Assembly: GCA_016719575.1 (NCBI GenBank)
Contig: JADJYV010000008.1
Coordinates: 1 to 64,000 of the forward strand
Direction of reading: 5' to 3'
From: Pseudobdellovibrionaceae bacterium
GTDB lineage: Bacteria; Bdellovibrionota; Bdellovibrionia; Bdellovibrionales; Bdellovibrionaceae
DNA length: 64,000 nucleotides
How positions within the stretch are numbered: the stretch's first letter is position 1; each line of letters starts with the position of its first letter. The notes beneath the pieces are model-generated. The model was not told the origin of the DNA. It worked only from the letters and a program-made list of their open reading frames with translations, and made no database searches. The position numbers and the translations under genes are program-made. This document shows, piece by piece, positions 35,588 through 45,330 of this stretch.

Positions 35588-36517
35588 TTGGCTTTAGACA
35601 ACAAAAAGACAAACCCAAAAAGACCTTTTTTTGAGAAGTTGCTTTCGTACCTTCTTTTTGTATTTCTTGGCTATGTTATAGCTGATCTTTTGATTTTAAA
35701 TTACCGCGACTTGATGCTTCCGAACCAATCCCCGCCTTCTCATCCTAAGCGCTTGAACACAGATGGCCAAACTTCGCGCGGAGCATACAATACTCTTATT
35801 TCGCGAAATATTTTTTCATCAGCTGGAATTATTCCTGACCCCCTCTTCGCAAAAGGTCAGGATCCAAGCAAGATGCACGAGGCAGATCCTGTCCTCTCTC
35901 AGCTGCCACTTAATTTGATAGGCACTCTGGTTCACTCCAACCCCGAAAAATCCATTGCTGCTGTTGAAATCAAAGGAAAGAATCTAGTTATTTCTTATAC
36001 GCCCAAGAGAAATATCGAAAGCTTAGCGACTCTTATTCGAGTTGAACGGCAAAGAATCGTCTTTAGAAATCTAAACACGAATGTGCTTGAATACATCGAA
36101 ATGAAACCCTTTGGCAGTACCAAGGTCGCTTTCGGCACTAGCTCGCCCGCTCCAACGGGCGGAGGAACTGGTGACGTCAAAGCCGTTGGCAACAATCGTT
36201 TCGTTATCAAGCGTTCTGATTTGCAAAAATATTTGAACGATCTCTCGAGCATTCTGATGCAGGCTCGCGCGGTTCAGGCCCGAGACAAAGTCACCGGCGA
36301 AGTCATCGGCTATCGCATAGTCGATTTTCAACCCAACAGTATTTTTTCACAGCTCGGAATTCAGCGCATGGACTTAATCAAGACTGTCAATGGCGAGTCC
36401 GTAGATACGCCACAAAAAGCGATGGAACTATTTAATATGTTTAAATCCTCTCCGAACGTCAAATTGACCGTCGATCGCGGGGGATCTACAGAAACTTTAG
36501 ATTATAATATTCAGTAA
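35588..36517 (+). CDS. gspC: Type II secretion protein GspC
   Basis: Inner-membrane protein linking the inner-membrane platform to the secretin. One N-terminal helix (residues 17-37), a homology region around 90-170 (LPLNLIGTLVHSNPEKSIAAVE) and a C-terminal PDZ-like domain (GYRIVDFQPNSIFSQLGIQRMDLIKTVNGE). The start is a TTG with AAGGA six bases upstream. First gene of the gspC-N operon; the promoter must lie in the 150 bp before it. Confidence 0.9.
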   Translation: MALDNKKTNPKRPFFEKLLSYLLFVFLGYVIADLLILNYRDLMLPNQSPPSHPKRLNTDGQTSRGAYNTLISRNIFSSAGIIPDPLFAKGQDPSKMHEADPVLSQLPLNLIGTLVHSNPEKSIAAVEIKGKNLVISYTPKRNIESLATLIRVERQRIVFRNLNTNVLEYIEMKPFGSTKVAFGTSSPAPTGGGTGDVKAVGNNRFVIKRSDLQKYLNDLSSILMQARAVQARDKVTGEVIGYRIVDFQPNSIFSQLGIQRMDLIKTVNGESVDTPQKAMELFNMFKSSPNVKLTVDRGGSTETLDYNIQ

Positions 36518-36547
36518 TTTTTAATCTGCAAAGGAAGGTGGATTAAG

Positions 36548-38785
36548 ATGAAAGTTTACAAAAAAACCGTTCTCGGAATAGCTTCGATGCTGACAACTCA
36601 GCAGCTTGCGCACGCGCAAAGCTTTCCGCCGCCTCCTCCGCCGCCCCCACCACCGCCGTCAATGCCTACGATGTCAACACATCTCGATGTCAGTGGCTCT
36701 CTGCCTGAGGGCGGAAGCAAGCTTTCAGGCCTAAGTAAAAAACAACAAGAAAAATTTGCCAAGGCAGGTCTTGAGGACATCACCAACGAAAATTTTCCGG
36801 AAGCCATTGAGTCTTTCGACTTTCCAAATGTCGAAATTACCGATGTTATCAAAGCGATTGGCGAGCTGACAGGAAAAAACTTTATTATCGATCCTGGAGT
36901 TCGCGGTAAAATCACCATCATTGCGCCCACCAAGATCACTGTGGCCGAGGCCTATAAAGCCTTTTTATCGGCTCTTGCTATCAATGGATTTACCGTCGTT
37001 CCAAGCGGCAGCTTTATGAAAATCAAATCTGCTAGAAACGCTCAGCGCGACAGCATCGAAACATATTCTGGCACCTACTATCCCAACTCGGACCAGATGA
37101 TCACTCGAATCATCCACCTCAAACACATTCAAGCAGAGCAAGTCAATCGCGACCTCCGAGTTTTGACTTCAAAAGACGGCGAAATGTCTGTCTATCCAGC
37201 GACAAACTCTTTGATTTTTTCTGATTATGGATCGAACGTGGATCGGGTGATGAAAATCCTGAGTCAGCTTGATGTCCCCGGATTCGAAGATCAAATCGAA
37301 GTGATCAACGTTAAGTATGCGAAGGCAAAAGACCTAGCGGATTTGGTCGACAAAATCGTCAACAAAGGAAATAAATCCACCGGCACTGCTCCTGGCTCTT
37401 TTTCAGCAGGCGTTCCCCGCTTCACCCGCTCATCCGGGGCTTCAGGACAACAAGGGACCAGCTTTTTTATGGCTATCCCTGATGATCGCACCAATTCGAT
37501 CATTGCCATGGGCAATAAATCCGGAATTTTACGTTTAAAAAAACTCATCGCTCAGCTCGATTTCCGGATTCGCCCAGAAGATTCTGGTGGTGTTAACGTT
37601 TATTATGTCAAAAATGGAATCGCAAAAAATATCGCCCAAACTCTGCAAGGAGTCGCTAAAGACGCAACTCCAAAACCCGGTGGTGGTGGCGGTGGACTAC
37701 TCGGCGGCATCGGCGGCAATCCGGTTGCGGTTCAAGCCACAGAGATTTTTGGTGGAGATGTTAAAATACAAGCGGACGAAAGCACCAATAGTCTTGTGAT
37801 CACCGCCAGCAAGCAAGACTACGAGCAAGTTTTAAACATTCTTAAAAAGATCGACATCGCTCGCGATCAAGTTTTTGTCGAAACGGTGATTATGGAAATG
37901 GCCTCCAGTGATGGCAACAACTGGGGAATTGGCTATTACAAGTATGGCGACTCAGGTTACGGCAAAGCCGGTTTCGTCAGCAGCGGATTTGAGTTGGGCA
38001 CCCTGCTCAATCCCGTTGCCGGTAGCGGGGCCACCCTTGGCTTTGCCGACGGCAAAACTGTAGACGTGACCGATCCCCTGACTAAAAACGTCTTGAAAAT
38101 CCCGAACTTAATTGGTTTTATCAACTTTATCAAAACCCACACCAAAGCGAATATTTTATCGACGCCTCAGATTTTGGCACTTGATAATCAAACAGCAGAG
38201 ATCGAAGTCGGAGACCGTGTCGCCACCAGCATACAAAAAAATGTGGGAGCTAATGGTCAAGAATCATACACCCCGAACTTCGAAGATGCGACCATCAAAC
38301 TCACGATCAAACCTTTTATCAGCCCAGCTTCGGATACCATCCGCATGGAAGTCGATCAGAAAATTGCACAACCCACGCGAGTGACGAACTTGCCAAAGGC
38401 CATACAGGACAACTCTCAACCCTTAGCTAAGAGAAATATCAAAACCACTCTCGTCGTTAGAAACAAAGACACGGCAGTTCTTGGTGGTTTGATGAAGGAC
38501 ACCGAGTCTGAAACAGTCTCAAAAGTTCCACTGCTGGGCGACTTGCCTATCATCGGCTGGCTCTTTAAGGGACGAGATTCGCAAAAATCCAAAACCAATT
38601 TGCTGGTTTTCCTAACACCCAAAATCGTGCGTAATCCGGCAGATCAAAAAGAAAATGTAGACAGCGCCCTTGACCGGCGTCTCAAGTACATCAAAGCCCA
38701 AGGTGGCCAAGATCCTTACGGGGAAACCATTGACCGCTTAGCTAAAAAACCCGTCAAGCCCGTTGATGACAATCAAGAGGAGTAA
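36548..38785 (+). CDS. gspD: Type II secretion secretin GspD
   Basis: Outer-membrane channel of the system. Signal peptide ending AHAQ, then an uninterrupted run of 11 prolines, then N0 (SFDFPNVEITDVIKAIGELTGKN), N1-N3 repeats (VIPLKH-like IIHLKHIQAEQVNRDLR; NVKYAKAKDLADLV; NVYYVKNGIAKNIAQTL) and the secretin core with VPLLGDLPIIGWLF and LLVFLTPKIV. 745 residues. Gly-rich loops interrupt N2 and N3. The poly-Pro stretch right after the signal peptide is unusual for GspD. Confidence 0.96.
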   Translation: MKVYKKTVLGIASMLTTQQLAHAQSFPPPPPPPPPPPSMPTMSTHLDVSGSLPEGGSKLSGLSKKQQEKFAKAGLEDITNENFPEAIESFDFPNVEITDVIKAIGELTGKNFIIDPGVRGKITIIAPTKITVAEAYKAFLSALAINGFTVVPSGSFMKIKSARNAQRDSIETYSGTYYPNSDQMITRIIHLKHIQAEQVNRDLRVLTSKDGEMSVYPATNSLIFSDYGSNVDRVMKILSQLDVPGFEDQIEVINVKYAKAKDLADLVDKIVNKGNKSTGTAPGSFSAGVPRFTRSSGASGQQGTSFFMAIPDDRTNSIIAMGNKSGILRLKKLIAQLDFRIRPEDSGGVNVYYVKNGIAKNIAQTLQGVAKDATPKPGGGGGGLLGGIGGNPVAVQATEIFGGDVKIQADESTNSLVITASKQDYEQVLNILKKIDIARDQVFVETVIMEMASSDGNNWGIGYYKYGDSGYGKAGFVSSGFELGTLLNPVAGSGATLGFADGKTVDVTDPLTKNVLKIPNLIGFINFIKTHTKANILSTPQILALDNQTAEIEVGDRVATSIQKNVGANGQESYTPNFEDATIKLTIKPFISPASDTIRMEVDQKIAQPTRVTNLPKAIQDNSQPLAKRNIKTTLVVRNKDTAVLGGLMKDTESETVSKVPLLGDLPIIGWLFKGRDSQKSKTNLLVFLTPKIVRNPADQKENVDSALDRRLKYIKAQGGQDPYGETIDRLAKKPVKPVDDNQEE

Positions 38786-38793
38786 TTGAGCTG

Positions 38794-40488
38794 ATGGCAA
38801 CGATGGATATCTCTAGCATTCTGCAAAAGAGCACATCCCTGAGCGCAGACCAGATCCGTTCGGTTTTAAAAAACCCCTCGGTTCTGAGGCCTGTGACCAT
38901 CGGCGAAGCTTTGGCCCACAAAGAGTATTCAAATGCCGAGGAGCTCGTCTGTGATCTCTGCAAGGAGATGGGTCTTGATTTTATTAAGGACATTCCCATC
39001 GGCGATATTTCTGCAGATTTGGTTCGTAATATACCTATTAACTATGCCAAGCAAAACTCGCTTCTTCCATTTAAAGAAGAGTTAGAAGTCGTCACGGTAC
39101 TCTCTTCGAATCCCTTAAACCTTAAGGCTCTCGATGATCTTCGCGTTTTGTTTAGCAAAAAAATCCGCCCGCTCATAACGACGAATTCTAAAATTCAAGA
39201 TGCCATCAATCGCGTTTATGAAAAAAGCACTGCAAATCTCTCAGGCCTCGACGATCTTGAAAACGAAGATTATGACCTCGAAGAATCCACAATTGATCTT
39301 CTAGAGGCTGGTGACGATGATGCTCCTGTTATCAAACTCGTCAACAGCTTGCTCTTTCGAGCTGTCAAAGAAAAAGCTTCAGATATCCACGTTGAGCCCT
39401 ACGAAAAAGATCTGGTCGTTCGCTTCCGTATTGATGGAATTCTATTTGATATATTTAAGCCACCCAAAAAATTTCAAAACGCCATCACCTCTCGTATCAA
39501 AGTTATGGCCAACCTAAATATCGCTGAAAAACGTTTGCCACAAGATGGCCGCATCCCTCTTAAGGTCGGCGGCAAAGATATCGACATTCGTCTTTCAACC
39601 GTCCCCACAGCCTTTGGCGAGCGTTTGGTCATGCGTCTGCAGGATAGATCCAACGTGGTTCTCGAGCTCACACAGCTCGGATTTAGCGAAGAAACTCTGC
39701 ACAAGCTCGATGATGACCTGCTCACGCGCACCTACGGAATTATCCTCGTAACTGGCCCGACAGGCTCCGGCAAATCGACCACGCTTTATGGTTGCCTCAG
39801 CAAACTCAACCAGCCCGATGTGAATATTCTGACCGTCGAAGACCCTGTGGAGCAACGAATCCACGGCATCGGGCAAGTTCAGGTAAACTCTAAAATCGGC
39901 CTCACCTTTGCCTCTGGTTTACGTTCTTTCTTGCGTCAAGATCCGGACATTATCATGGTTGGAGAGATTCGTGACCTTGAAACCGCCGAACTCGCCATCA
40001 CCTCTTCGATGACGGGCCACTTGGTATTATCAACCCTGCACACCAACGACTCAGCCGGAGCCTTTCCTCGGCTTTTTGACATTGGCGTCGAACCCTTTCT
40101 CGTTGCAACTTCAATTCTCGGCGTGATTGCTCAGCGTCTCGTGCGGGTGCTGTGCCCTCACTGCAAAGTTCCCTACGATCCTTCGGATTTTGAACTCAAT
40201 GCCCTTGGCATTTCCCGCAAACAAGCCACCTCTGGAAATGTCTGCAAGGCCGTTGGCTGCAACAACTGCAATCAAAAAGGTTATGTGGGGCGAAGCGTGA
40301 TTCAGGAACTGCTAATCGTCAACGACGACATTCGTTCTCTGATTTTGCAACGAAAAGACGGCAATATGATAAAGAAACAAGCGATCGCAAATGGAATGAA
40401 GACCTTCCGCGATCACGGAATAACAAAAGTTCTTGCGGGCATTACTTCTATCGAAGAGCTCAACGCCAACACCCAACTAGATATTTAA
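38794..40488 (+). CDS. gspE: Type II secretion ATPase GspE
   Basis: Cytoplasmic hexameric ATPase driving pseudopilus growth. N1E/N2E domains in the first 190 residues, then Walker A GPTGSGKSTTLYG, Asp box, Walker B DPDIIMVGEIRD, His box LSTLHTNDSAG, and the four-Cys zinc motif CPHC ... CNNC. 564 residues. Lies 8 bp after gspD. Confidence 0.96.
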   Translation: MATMDISSILQKSTSLSADQIRSVLKNPSVLRPVTIGEALAHKEYSNAEELVCDLCKEMGLDFIKDIPIGDISADLVRNIPINYAKQNSLLPFKEELEVVTVLSSNPLNLKALDDLRVLFSKKIRPLITTNSKIQDAINRVYEKSTANLSGLDDLENEDYDLEESTIDLLEAGDDDAPVIKLVNSLLFRAVKEKASDIHVEPYEKDLVVRFRIDGILFDIFKPPKKFQNAITSRIKVMANLNIAEKRLPQDGRIPLKVGGKDIDIRLSTVPTAFGERLVMRLQDRSNVVLELTQLGFSEETLHKLDDDLLTRTYGIILVTGPTGSGKSTTLYGCLSKLNQPDVNILTVEDPVEQRIHGIGQVQVNSKIGLTFASGLRSFLRQDPDIIMVGEIRDLETAELAITSSMTGHLVLSTLHTNDSAGAFPRLFDIGVEPFLVATSILGVIAQRLVRVLCPHCKVPYDPSDFELNALGISRKQATSGNVCKAVGCNNCNQKGYVGRSVIQELLIVNDDIRSLILQRKDGNMIKKQAIANGMKTFRDHGITKVLAGITSIEELNANTQLDI

Positions 40489-40501
40489 GGAGCACTGCTA
40501 A

Positions 40502-41726
40502 ATGCCAATTTTCGAGTACAAGGGCCTTTCCCGCGACGGACGAAATGTCAAAGGAACTATCGACGCTGAAAATCTGCGTTCGGCCCGCACTCGTTTAAAA
40601 AAGGACAATATTTTCGTCGTAGAAATTCGCGACAAAAAAAAGGGAACGAGCTCGGGTGCCGGCAAAAAGAAAGCGGCACGCAAGGGTAAAGTCAGCGTGC
40701 AAGAGCTCTCGTTGATGACTCGCCAGCTCGCGGTGCTGGTGAAGGCCAACATCCCCCCTTGTTGATTCTCTGATGGCTGTTTCAGAGCAGGTTGAAGATC
40801 CCGTTCTGGCTGAAGCCATTGCCGATTGTAAAAATATGGTCAACGAGGGCAGTCCCTTCTATAAAGCTCTCAGCAAGTATCCAAATCTTTTCGATAAGAT
40901 TTATATTTCAATGGTCGAAGCTGGAGAAATGTCAGGCAGCTTAGATGTTATTTTGGTGCGCCTCGCTGAATTTACTGAAGCCGCTGCCGAGCTTCGCTCG
41001 AAGGTTAGCAGCGCTATGACCTACCCAATCATCATGTTGGTAGTCACCTTTGGCTTACTCTCGTTGATGTTTGTTTTTGTAATTCCTAAAATGGTGGTGG
41101 TCTTTGAATCCGCTCCCAACTTGCAACTCCCGTGGTACACCCTTGCCTTGATAAACATCAGTACTTTTATGGTAAATTATTGGTATCTTATTTTCGGCAG
41201 CATGGTCATCGCCTATCTGATTTTTAACAACTGGAAGAATTCTCCGACGGGGTCTCAGCAGTGGGACAGCATAGCGCTCACACTGCCAATCGCAGGCCCT
41301 GTTGTTCGCATGGTCGCTGTCTCTCGCTTTACCCGGACACTTTCTACCTTGCTTACGGGCGGAGTCCCCATGCTCAACGCCCTCGATATCGTTCGCAATG
41401 TTGTCAACAACCATGTTCTTGCTCTCGCCATAGACGACGCCCGCAGTAATATTAGCGAGGGGGAATCTATCGCAGGGCCCCTTAAGAAGTCCGGACAATT
41501 TCCACCGATCGTGATTCACATGGTCAACATTGGAGAAAAAACGGGAGAGCTCGAAAATATGCTAAGTCAAGTTTCGGATGCTTACGACTTTCAGGTCAAA
41601 AACAAAGTCGACGGTCTCACTGGACTTATGGGCCCCGTGGTTATCGTCATTATGGGTCTTGTTATTGCGGTGATCGTCTTCTCTGTGATGATTCCGATGT
41701 TTGACATGACAAGTGCCTTTGGCTAA
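40502..41726 (+). CDS. gspF: Type II secretion platform protein GspF (frame broken)
   Basis: Polytopic inner-membrane protein contacting GspE and GspL. The first frame holds MPIFEYKGLSRDGRNVKG and ELSLMTRQLAVLVKANIP, then stops at 40765. The second frame continues with LVDSLMAVSEQVEDP, GEMSGSLDVIL, three transmembrane regions and the second repeat GEKTGELENML. Removing one C from the C6 run at 40753-40758 restores KANIPLVDSLMAV and a 407-residue protein, the usual GspF length. In an otherwise intact operon this points to an assembly error. Confidence 0.9.
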
Positions 41727-41758
41727 GGTAGATTTCTACCTTAAGCGGAGGCAAACAG

Positions 41759-42196
41759 ATGCTTAACTTCAAAGCTAAAAATATCACAGGTCAGAATAGA
41801 CTTTTGAAAAATCAAAAAGGTATGACGCTTATTGAAATCATGATTGTGATTGCAATATTGGGTGGCCTTATGGCCCTGCTTGCGCCAAAGTTTTTGGGAC
41901 AAAAAGACAAAGCGAACGTTGGCCAAGCTAAGATCCAAATGGGACAAATCGCCAATGCGATTAGCATGTATTATAACGACTGCGGTAAATTCCCCGCGTC
42001 TTTAGACAATCTAGTTACTCAGGATGCGGGTTGCACAAACTGGGGGCCTGAACCATACTTGAAAAAAGCACCCATCGACCCTTGGAACAATCCCTATGCT
42101 TACGAGGGCGGCACAGAGTATTCTTTAAAGTCCTTTGGTAAAGATGGTCGCGAAGGTGGCTCAGGCTACAATGCCGATATCCCTTACGAACAATAA
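41759..42196 (+). CDS. gspG: Type II secretion major pseudopilin GspG
   Basis: Major subunit of the pseudopilus. Class III prepilin signal with cut before Met in KG|MTLIEIMIVIAILGGL, Glu5 present, long N-terminal helix, then a short beta domain ending DPWNNPYAYEG and SFGKDGREGGSGYNADI, the calcium-binding loop region of GspG. The 21-residue leader is longer than usual. Confidence 0.95.
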   Translation: MLNFKAKNITGQNRLLKNQKGMTLIEIMIVIAILGGLMALLAPKFLGQKDKANVGQAKIQMGQIANAISMYYNDCGKFPASLDNLVTQDAGCTNWGPEPYLKKAPIDPWNNPYAYEGGTEYSLKSFGKDGREGGSGYNADIPYEQ

Positions 42197-42205
42197 TTGA
42201 GGTTT

Positions 42206-42793
42206 ATGAAAAGAAACGGCTTCACCCTTATTGAAGTCATGATCGTTATCGCAATTATTGCTGGCCTTATTGCCGTCGGAGCTCCCCGACTTTTAAAAAA
42301 AGATGCCAACATGAAAACCACCGCAAGACAACTTGCGGTCTTGGCCAAAGAAATCAGAAATCGCGCCAAGTTATTTAACTCCACCTACCGCTTGGTCATT
42401 CGCATGGACAAAGGGGACGAAAGTTATTGGGTCGAAAAAGGCAACGGCCCACAAATGGTAGAACCAGAAAAAATCGCCAAAGAACTTGAGGATCGTGACA
42501 AACCCAAAGAAGAAGGTGCTCCGCCCCCTTTGTTTGCTATAGACAAAGCACTTACAAAAAAGGAACGCAGCCTCCCTTCTAACATGAGCTTTGCCCAGGT
42601 CGAAACTGCCAACATGTCTCAACCACTCTCCTCGGGAATTGCTTATATTCACTTTTTTCCGCAAGGAATTATGGAAGCCTCAGCCATTCAAATTACTGAT
42701 AAGAAAAACACCTGGACACTTGTTTTTAATCCCTTAACAGGTCAAGCTGATATCATTGAAAAGGCCGTGAACTTAAAGGACTTGAGTCGGTGA
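42206..42793 (+). CDS. gspH: Type II secretion minor pseudopilin GspH
   Basis: Prepilin start MKRNG|FTLIEVMIVIAIIAGL followed by an extended beta-rich domain with a low-complexity Lys/Glu/Pro segment. About 195 residues. Start at the ATG at 42206 after TGAGG; the frame is open from a TTG nine bases earlier. Named by position after gspG and by the GspH-like size. Confidence 0.85.
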   Translation: MKRNGFTLIEVMIVIAIIAGLIAVGAPRLLKKDANMKTTARQLAVLAKEIRNRAKLFNSTYRLVIRMDKGDESYWVEKGNGPQMVEPEKIAKELEDRDKPKEEGAPPPLFAIDKALTKKERSLPSNMSFAQVETANMSQPLSSGIAYIHFFPQGIMEASAIQITDKKNTWTLVFNPLTGQADIIEKAVNLKDLSR

Positions 42794-43302
42794 AACAAAA
42801 CAACAAGGGTTTTACTCTACTTGAAACGCTACTCGCCGTAGTGATTCTTTCGGCGGGCATCTTGCTTTTGACCCAATCTTGGAGTGGCAGCTATTTGCGA
42901 CTTCGAAAAACTCAACTCAATCAAGAAGTCGCTGCTCTCCTTGAGCGAAAAATGGCCGAAATAGAACTCGAGTACCGTGGCAAGCCGCTTGAAAGCATCA
43001 AAGAAGAAGACGAAGACGACTTCGGGTCTGAATATCCTGATTACCGATGGAAAATGACCTCCAGAGAGTTTCAGTCGCCAAACTTAAGTTCCATCATGAC
43101 AGACAAAGACGGTGGTGCAAACCAAATGCTCCTCACCATCATTCAGCAACTTACAGAGCACCTGTCAAAAACTATCAAAGAGGTCAAGGTCAGCGTTATC
43201 TATACCAAAGCGAAAAAGCCTCTCGAATTTTCCATCGTTACTTATTTCGTTGACTACAATAAAACACTGTCCATTGGCGGAGCTGGGGGCGCCACACAAT
43301 GA
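42790..43302 (+). CDS. gspI: Type II secretion minor pseudopilin GspI
   Basis: GTG start overlapping the gspH stop (GTGA). Prepilin motif KG|FTLLETLLAVVILSAGILLL, then a 140-residue domain. Together with GspJ and GspK it would form the tip complex. Function by motif and by position. Confidence 0.85.
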   Translation: MKQNNKGFTLLETLLAVVILSAGILLLTQSWSGSYLRLRKTQLNQEVAALLERKMAEIELEYRGKPLESIKEEDEDDFGSEYPDYRWKMTSREFQSPNLSSIMTDKDGGANQMLLTIIQQLTEHLSKTIKEVKVSVIYTKAKKPLEFSIVTYFVDYNKTLSIGGAGGATQ

Positions 43303-44111
43303 GTGATCAAAAGGGCTTCACACTCATTGAAGTTTTGATCACAGTTGCTATCTTGGGGATGATGACAATACTTGCGACTCAAAGCATCCAACAGGCAATT
43401 AAGTCCAAAGTGAAAATTCAGGATCAAATCGACGATGTTTCTCGCATGCGCGATGCACTCAGGCTTATTGAAAGCGACGTGAATCAAGCCTTCCACTACC
43501 GCGATGTCGAAAAAGAAATATCTGATCTTCTTAAAAAAAAATCAGCCCCCGCAAATCAGCAGCTCCCAAATCAAGACGCTTTCACTCCTCCGCCCGAAGC
43601 ACCACGCGTTGATCCCACAACCCACTTTATGGGAAGCAACGAAAGAATGGATTTTGTCACCATGAATAACGCCCGCATGGTACGCAACATGAAACAAGCT
43701 GATTTTATCGAGATCGGCTATTCTTCTAAATCATGCAAAAGCCTGACTGGCGAGATGGGAAGTTCCCAATGTTTGTGGAGACGCAGCACGACCTGGGTGG
43801 ATGAAGATGTGACCAAGGGAGGCGACGAAGTTGTGCTTCTTGAAAACGTCTCTGAGTTCAAACTTCGATTTATTGGCAAAGGAAAAGACGATTGGGTCAC
43901 GGATTGGCGCAGCGATACCGGCGGTGATGCTGTTACCAGGAATAATTTTCCGTCTGCTGTTGAGGTTTCTTTAACTGTTGAGCGCAAAGATCCAAAAACC
44001 TCAAAAATAAAAAAGTATTCAATGCAAATTGTGGCTCAAATTCGATTTCCAAACAATGAGGAAGCAAAGGATGCCAATGCGAACTCCGGTAGCATTAAAA
44101 CTACTCAATAA
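43299..44111 (+). CDS. gspJ: Type II secretion minor pseudopilin GspJ
   Basis: Prepilin motif KG|FTLIEVLITVAILGMM, then a larger domain of about 240 residues with an inserted Pro/Gln-rich loop near residue 85-105 and strands such as LLENVSEFKLRFIGKG typical for GspJ. Overlaps gspI by four bases and gspK by 41. Confidence 0.88.
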   Translation: MSDQKGFTLIEVLITVAILGMMTILATQSIQQAIKSKVKIQDQIDDVSRMRDALRLIESDVNQAFHYRDVEKEISDLLKKKSAPANQQLPNQDAFTPPPEAPRVDPTTHFMGSNERMDFVTMNNARMVRNMKQADFIEIGYSSKSCKSLTGEMGSSQCLWRRSTTWVDEDVTKGGDEVVLLENVSEFKLRFIGKGKDDWVTDWRSDTGGDAVTRNNFPSAVEVSLTVERKDPKTSKIKKYSMQIVAQIRFPNNEEAKDANANSGSIKTTQ

Positions 44112-45312
44112 CAATCGAGGGATGGCCCTCATAATGGCGATCACGACAGTTGTTTTGATTAGTTGGATTGCCATGGAGGTTTCCTACGACTCCTTAGTTG
44201 AATACAATGTGAACTCGGCCTCTCTCAATCGGCTCAAAGCCTATTACGCTGCTCGTTCAGGGGTTGAACTGAGCTTATTAAGAATAAAAACATATCAGCA
44301 AGCTCAAGCACAATTTGGCAAGCAACTTGGATCTGCTTCGGGTATGTTGGACCAAATTTGGAAGTTTCCTTTCGCCTGGCCGGTGCCTGTTCCTCCGGAC
44401 CTCAATGCTATCGATAAGGATGCAATCAACAAGGCTGTCAAAGAATCGGTGATGGATGCTGCCTACACAGTCACCATCGACGATGAAGGGTCTAAAATTG
44501 ATCTCAATGATTTAGTTTCTCCATCCAAGGCCCTCAGAGAGGCCGCACGCCGCCGACTTTTGCAAATCTTCGAGGGTAAATTAAAAAGCGATGAGACCTT
44601 TCAGAAAAAGTACGGAGGTTTTGCTTTTGAGGAGTTGATAAATGCCATTGCAGACTGGCAAACAGACAAGCGAGGCAGCGTCGGCGGAAGCGGCGATAAA
44701 CGAGGGGCTTACCGAGATTATCCCGAAAAATTTCCTCCCAATCGCGCCTTCCGGACTCTGCAAGAGGTTCGCATGGTGCCAGGCATGGTCGAAGACTTTT
44801 TTGAAATTTTAGAGCCCTCGATCACTATCTATGGAATGAAAGCCATCAACCCTAACCAAACGACTAAAGAAGTTCTAAAGAGCTTGGACGCAGGCATCAC
44901 TGATGAAATTGCCGAAGAAATTCTCAAGCGACGAAACGACACAAACGCAGGTGGTCCCTTTAAAAACAAGGACGATTTCTGGGGCTTTGTTGTGCAAAAA
45001 GGAGCTCGCCTTGGAGACAAGGCCGAAGAAACTCCTTTGATATTCGATAAGGTTTTCAATTTTCGCATTCGAAGCATCGGCGAATTTGCGGGGGCTTCGC
45101 GGGAACTTGATGTTGTTGTAATGGATCTTCAAAATGTAGCCACAACTCTGAAGGACTACATCGAAAAAGAAAAACAGCAGGAGCAACAAAACAACAATCC
45201 GAACCAAAATCCGCAAAATAAACCTGCGAGTGGTCAACAAAACCCAGCCCAAGGTCAGACCCCTCCGCTTCCCAAAGGCCCTCCGCGGATTGTATACTGG
45301 GGCGAGCGTTAA
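44071..45312 (+). CDS. gspK: Type II secretion minor pseudopilin GspK
   Basis: Largest minor pseudopilin, about 413 residues. NRG|MALIMAITTVVLISWIAMEV carries the prepilin helix without Glu5, as is characteristic of the tip protein GspK; then YYAARSGVELSLLRI, DDEGSKIDLNDL and the helix-hairpin-helix-like AINPNQTTKEVLKSLDAGITDE. The C-terminus is Gln/Asn/Pro-rich. Start taken at 44071 (GAGGA eight bases upstream); an ATG six bases later is equally possible. Confidence 0.88.
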   Translation: MPMRTPVALKLLNNNRGMALIMAITTVVLISWIAMEVSYDSLVEYNVNSASLNRLKAYYAARSGVELSLLRIKTYQQAQAQFGKQLGSASGMLDQIWKFPFAWPVPVPPDLNAIDKDAINKAVKESVMDAAYTVTIDDEGSKIDLNDLVSPSKALREAARRRLLQIFEGKLKSDETFQKKYGGFAFEELINAIADWQTDKRGSVGGSGDKRGAYRDYPEKFPPNRAFRTLQEVRMVPGMVEDFFEILEPSITIYGMKAINPNQTTKEVLKSLDAGITDEIAEEILKRRNDTNAGGPFKNKDDFWGFVVQKGARLGDKAEETPLIFDKVFNFRIRSIGEFAGASRELDVVVMDLQNVATTLKDYIEKEKQQEQQNNNPNQNPQNKPASGQQNPAQGQTPPLPKGPPRIVYWGER

Positions 45313-45330
45313 ATCGACAAAGGGCGGGAC

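Noticed and set aside
35433..35618. Minus-strand frame of 61 codons before gspC
   Set aside because: Covers the gspC start region, has no SD, and has a Cys/Leu-rich composition without family resemblance.
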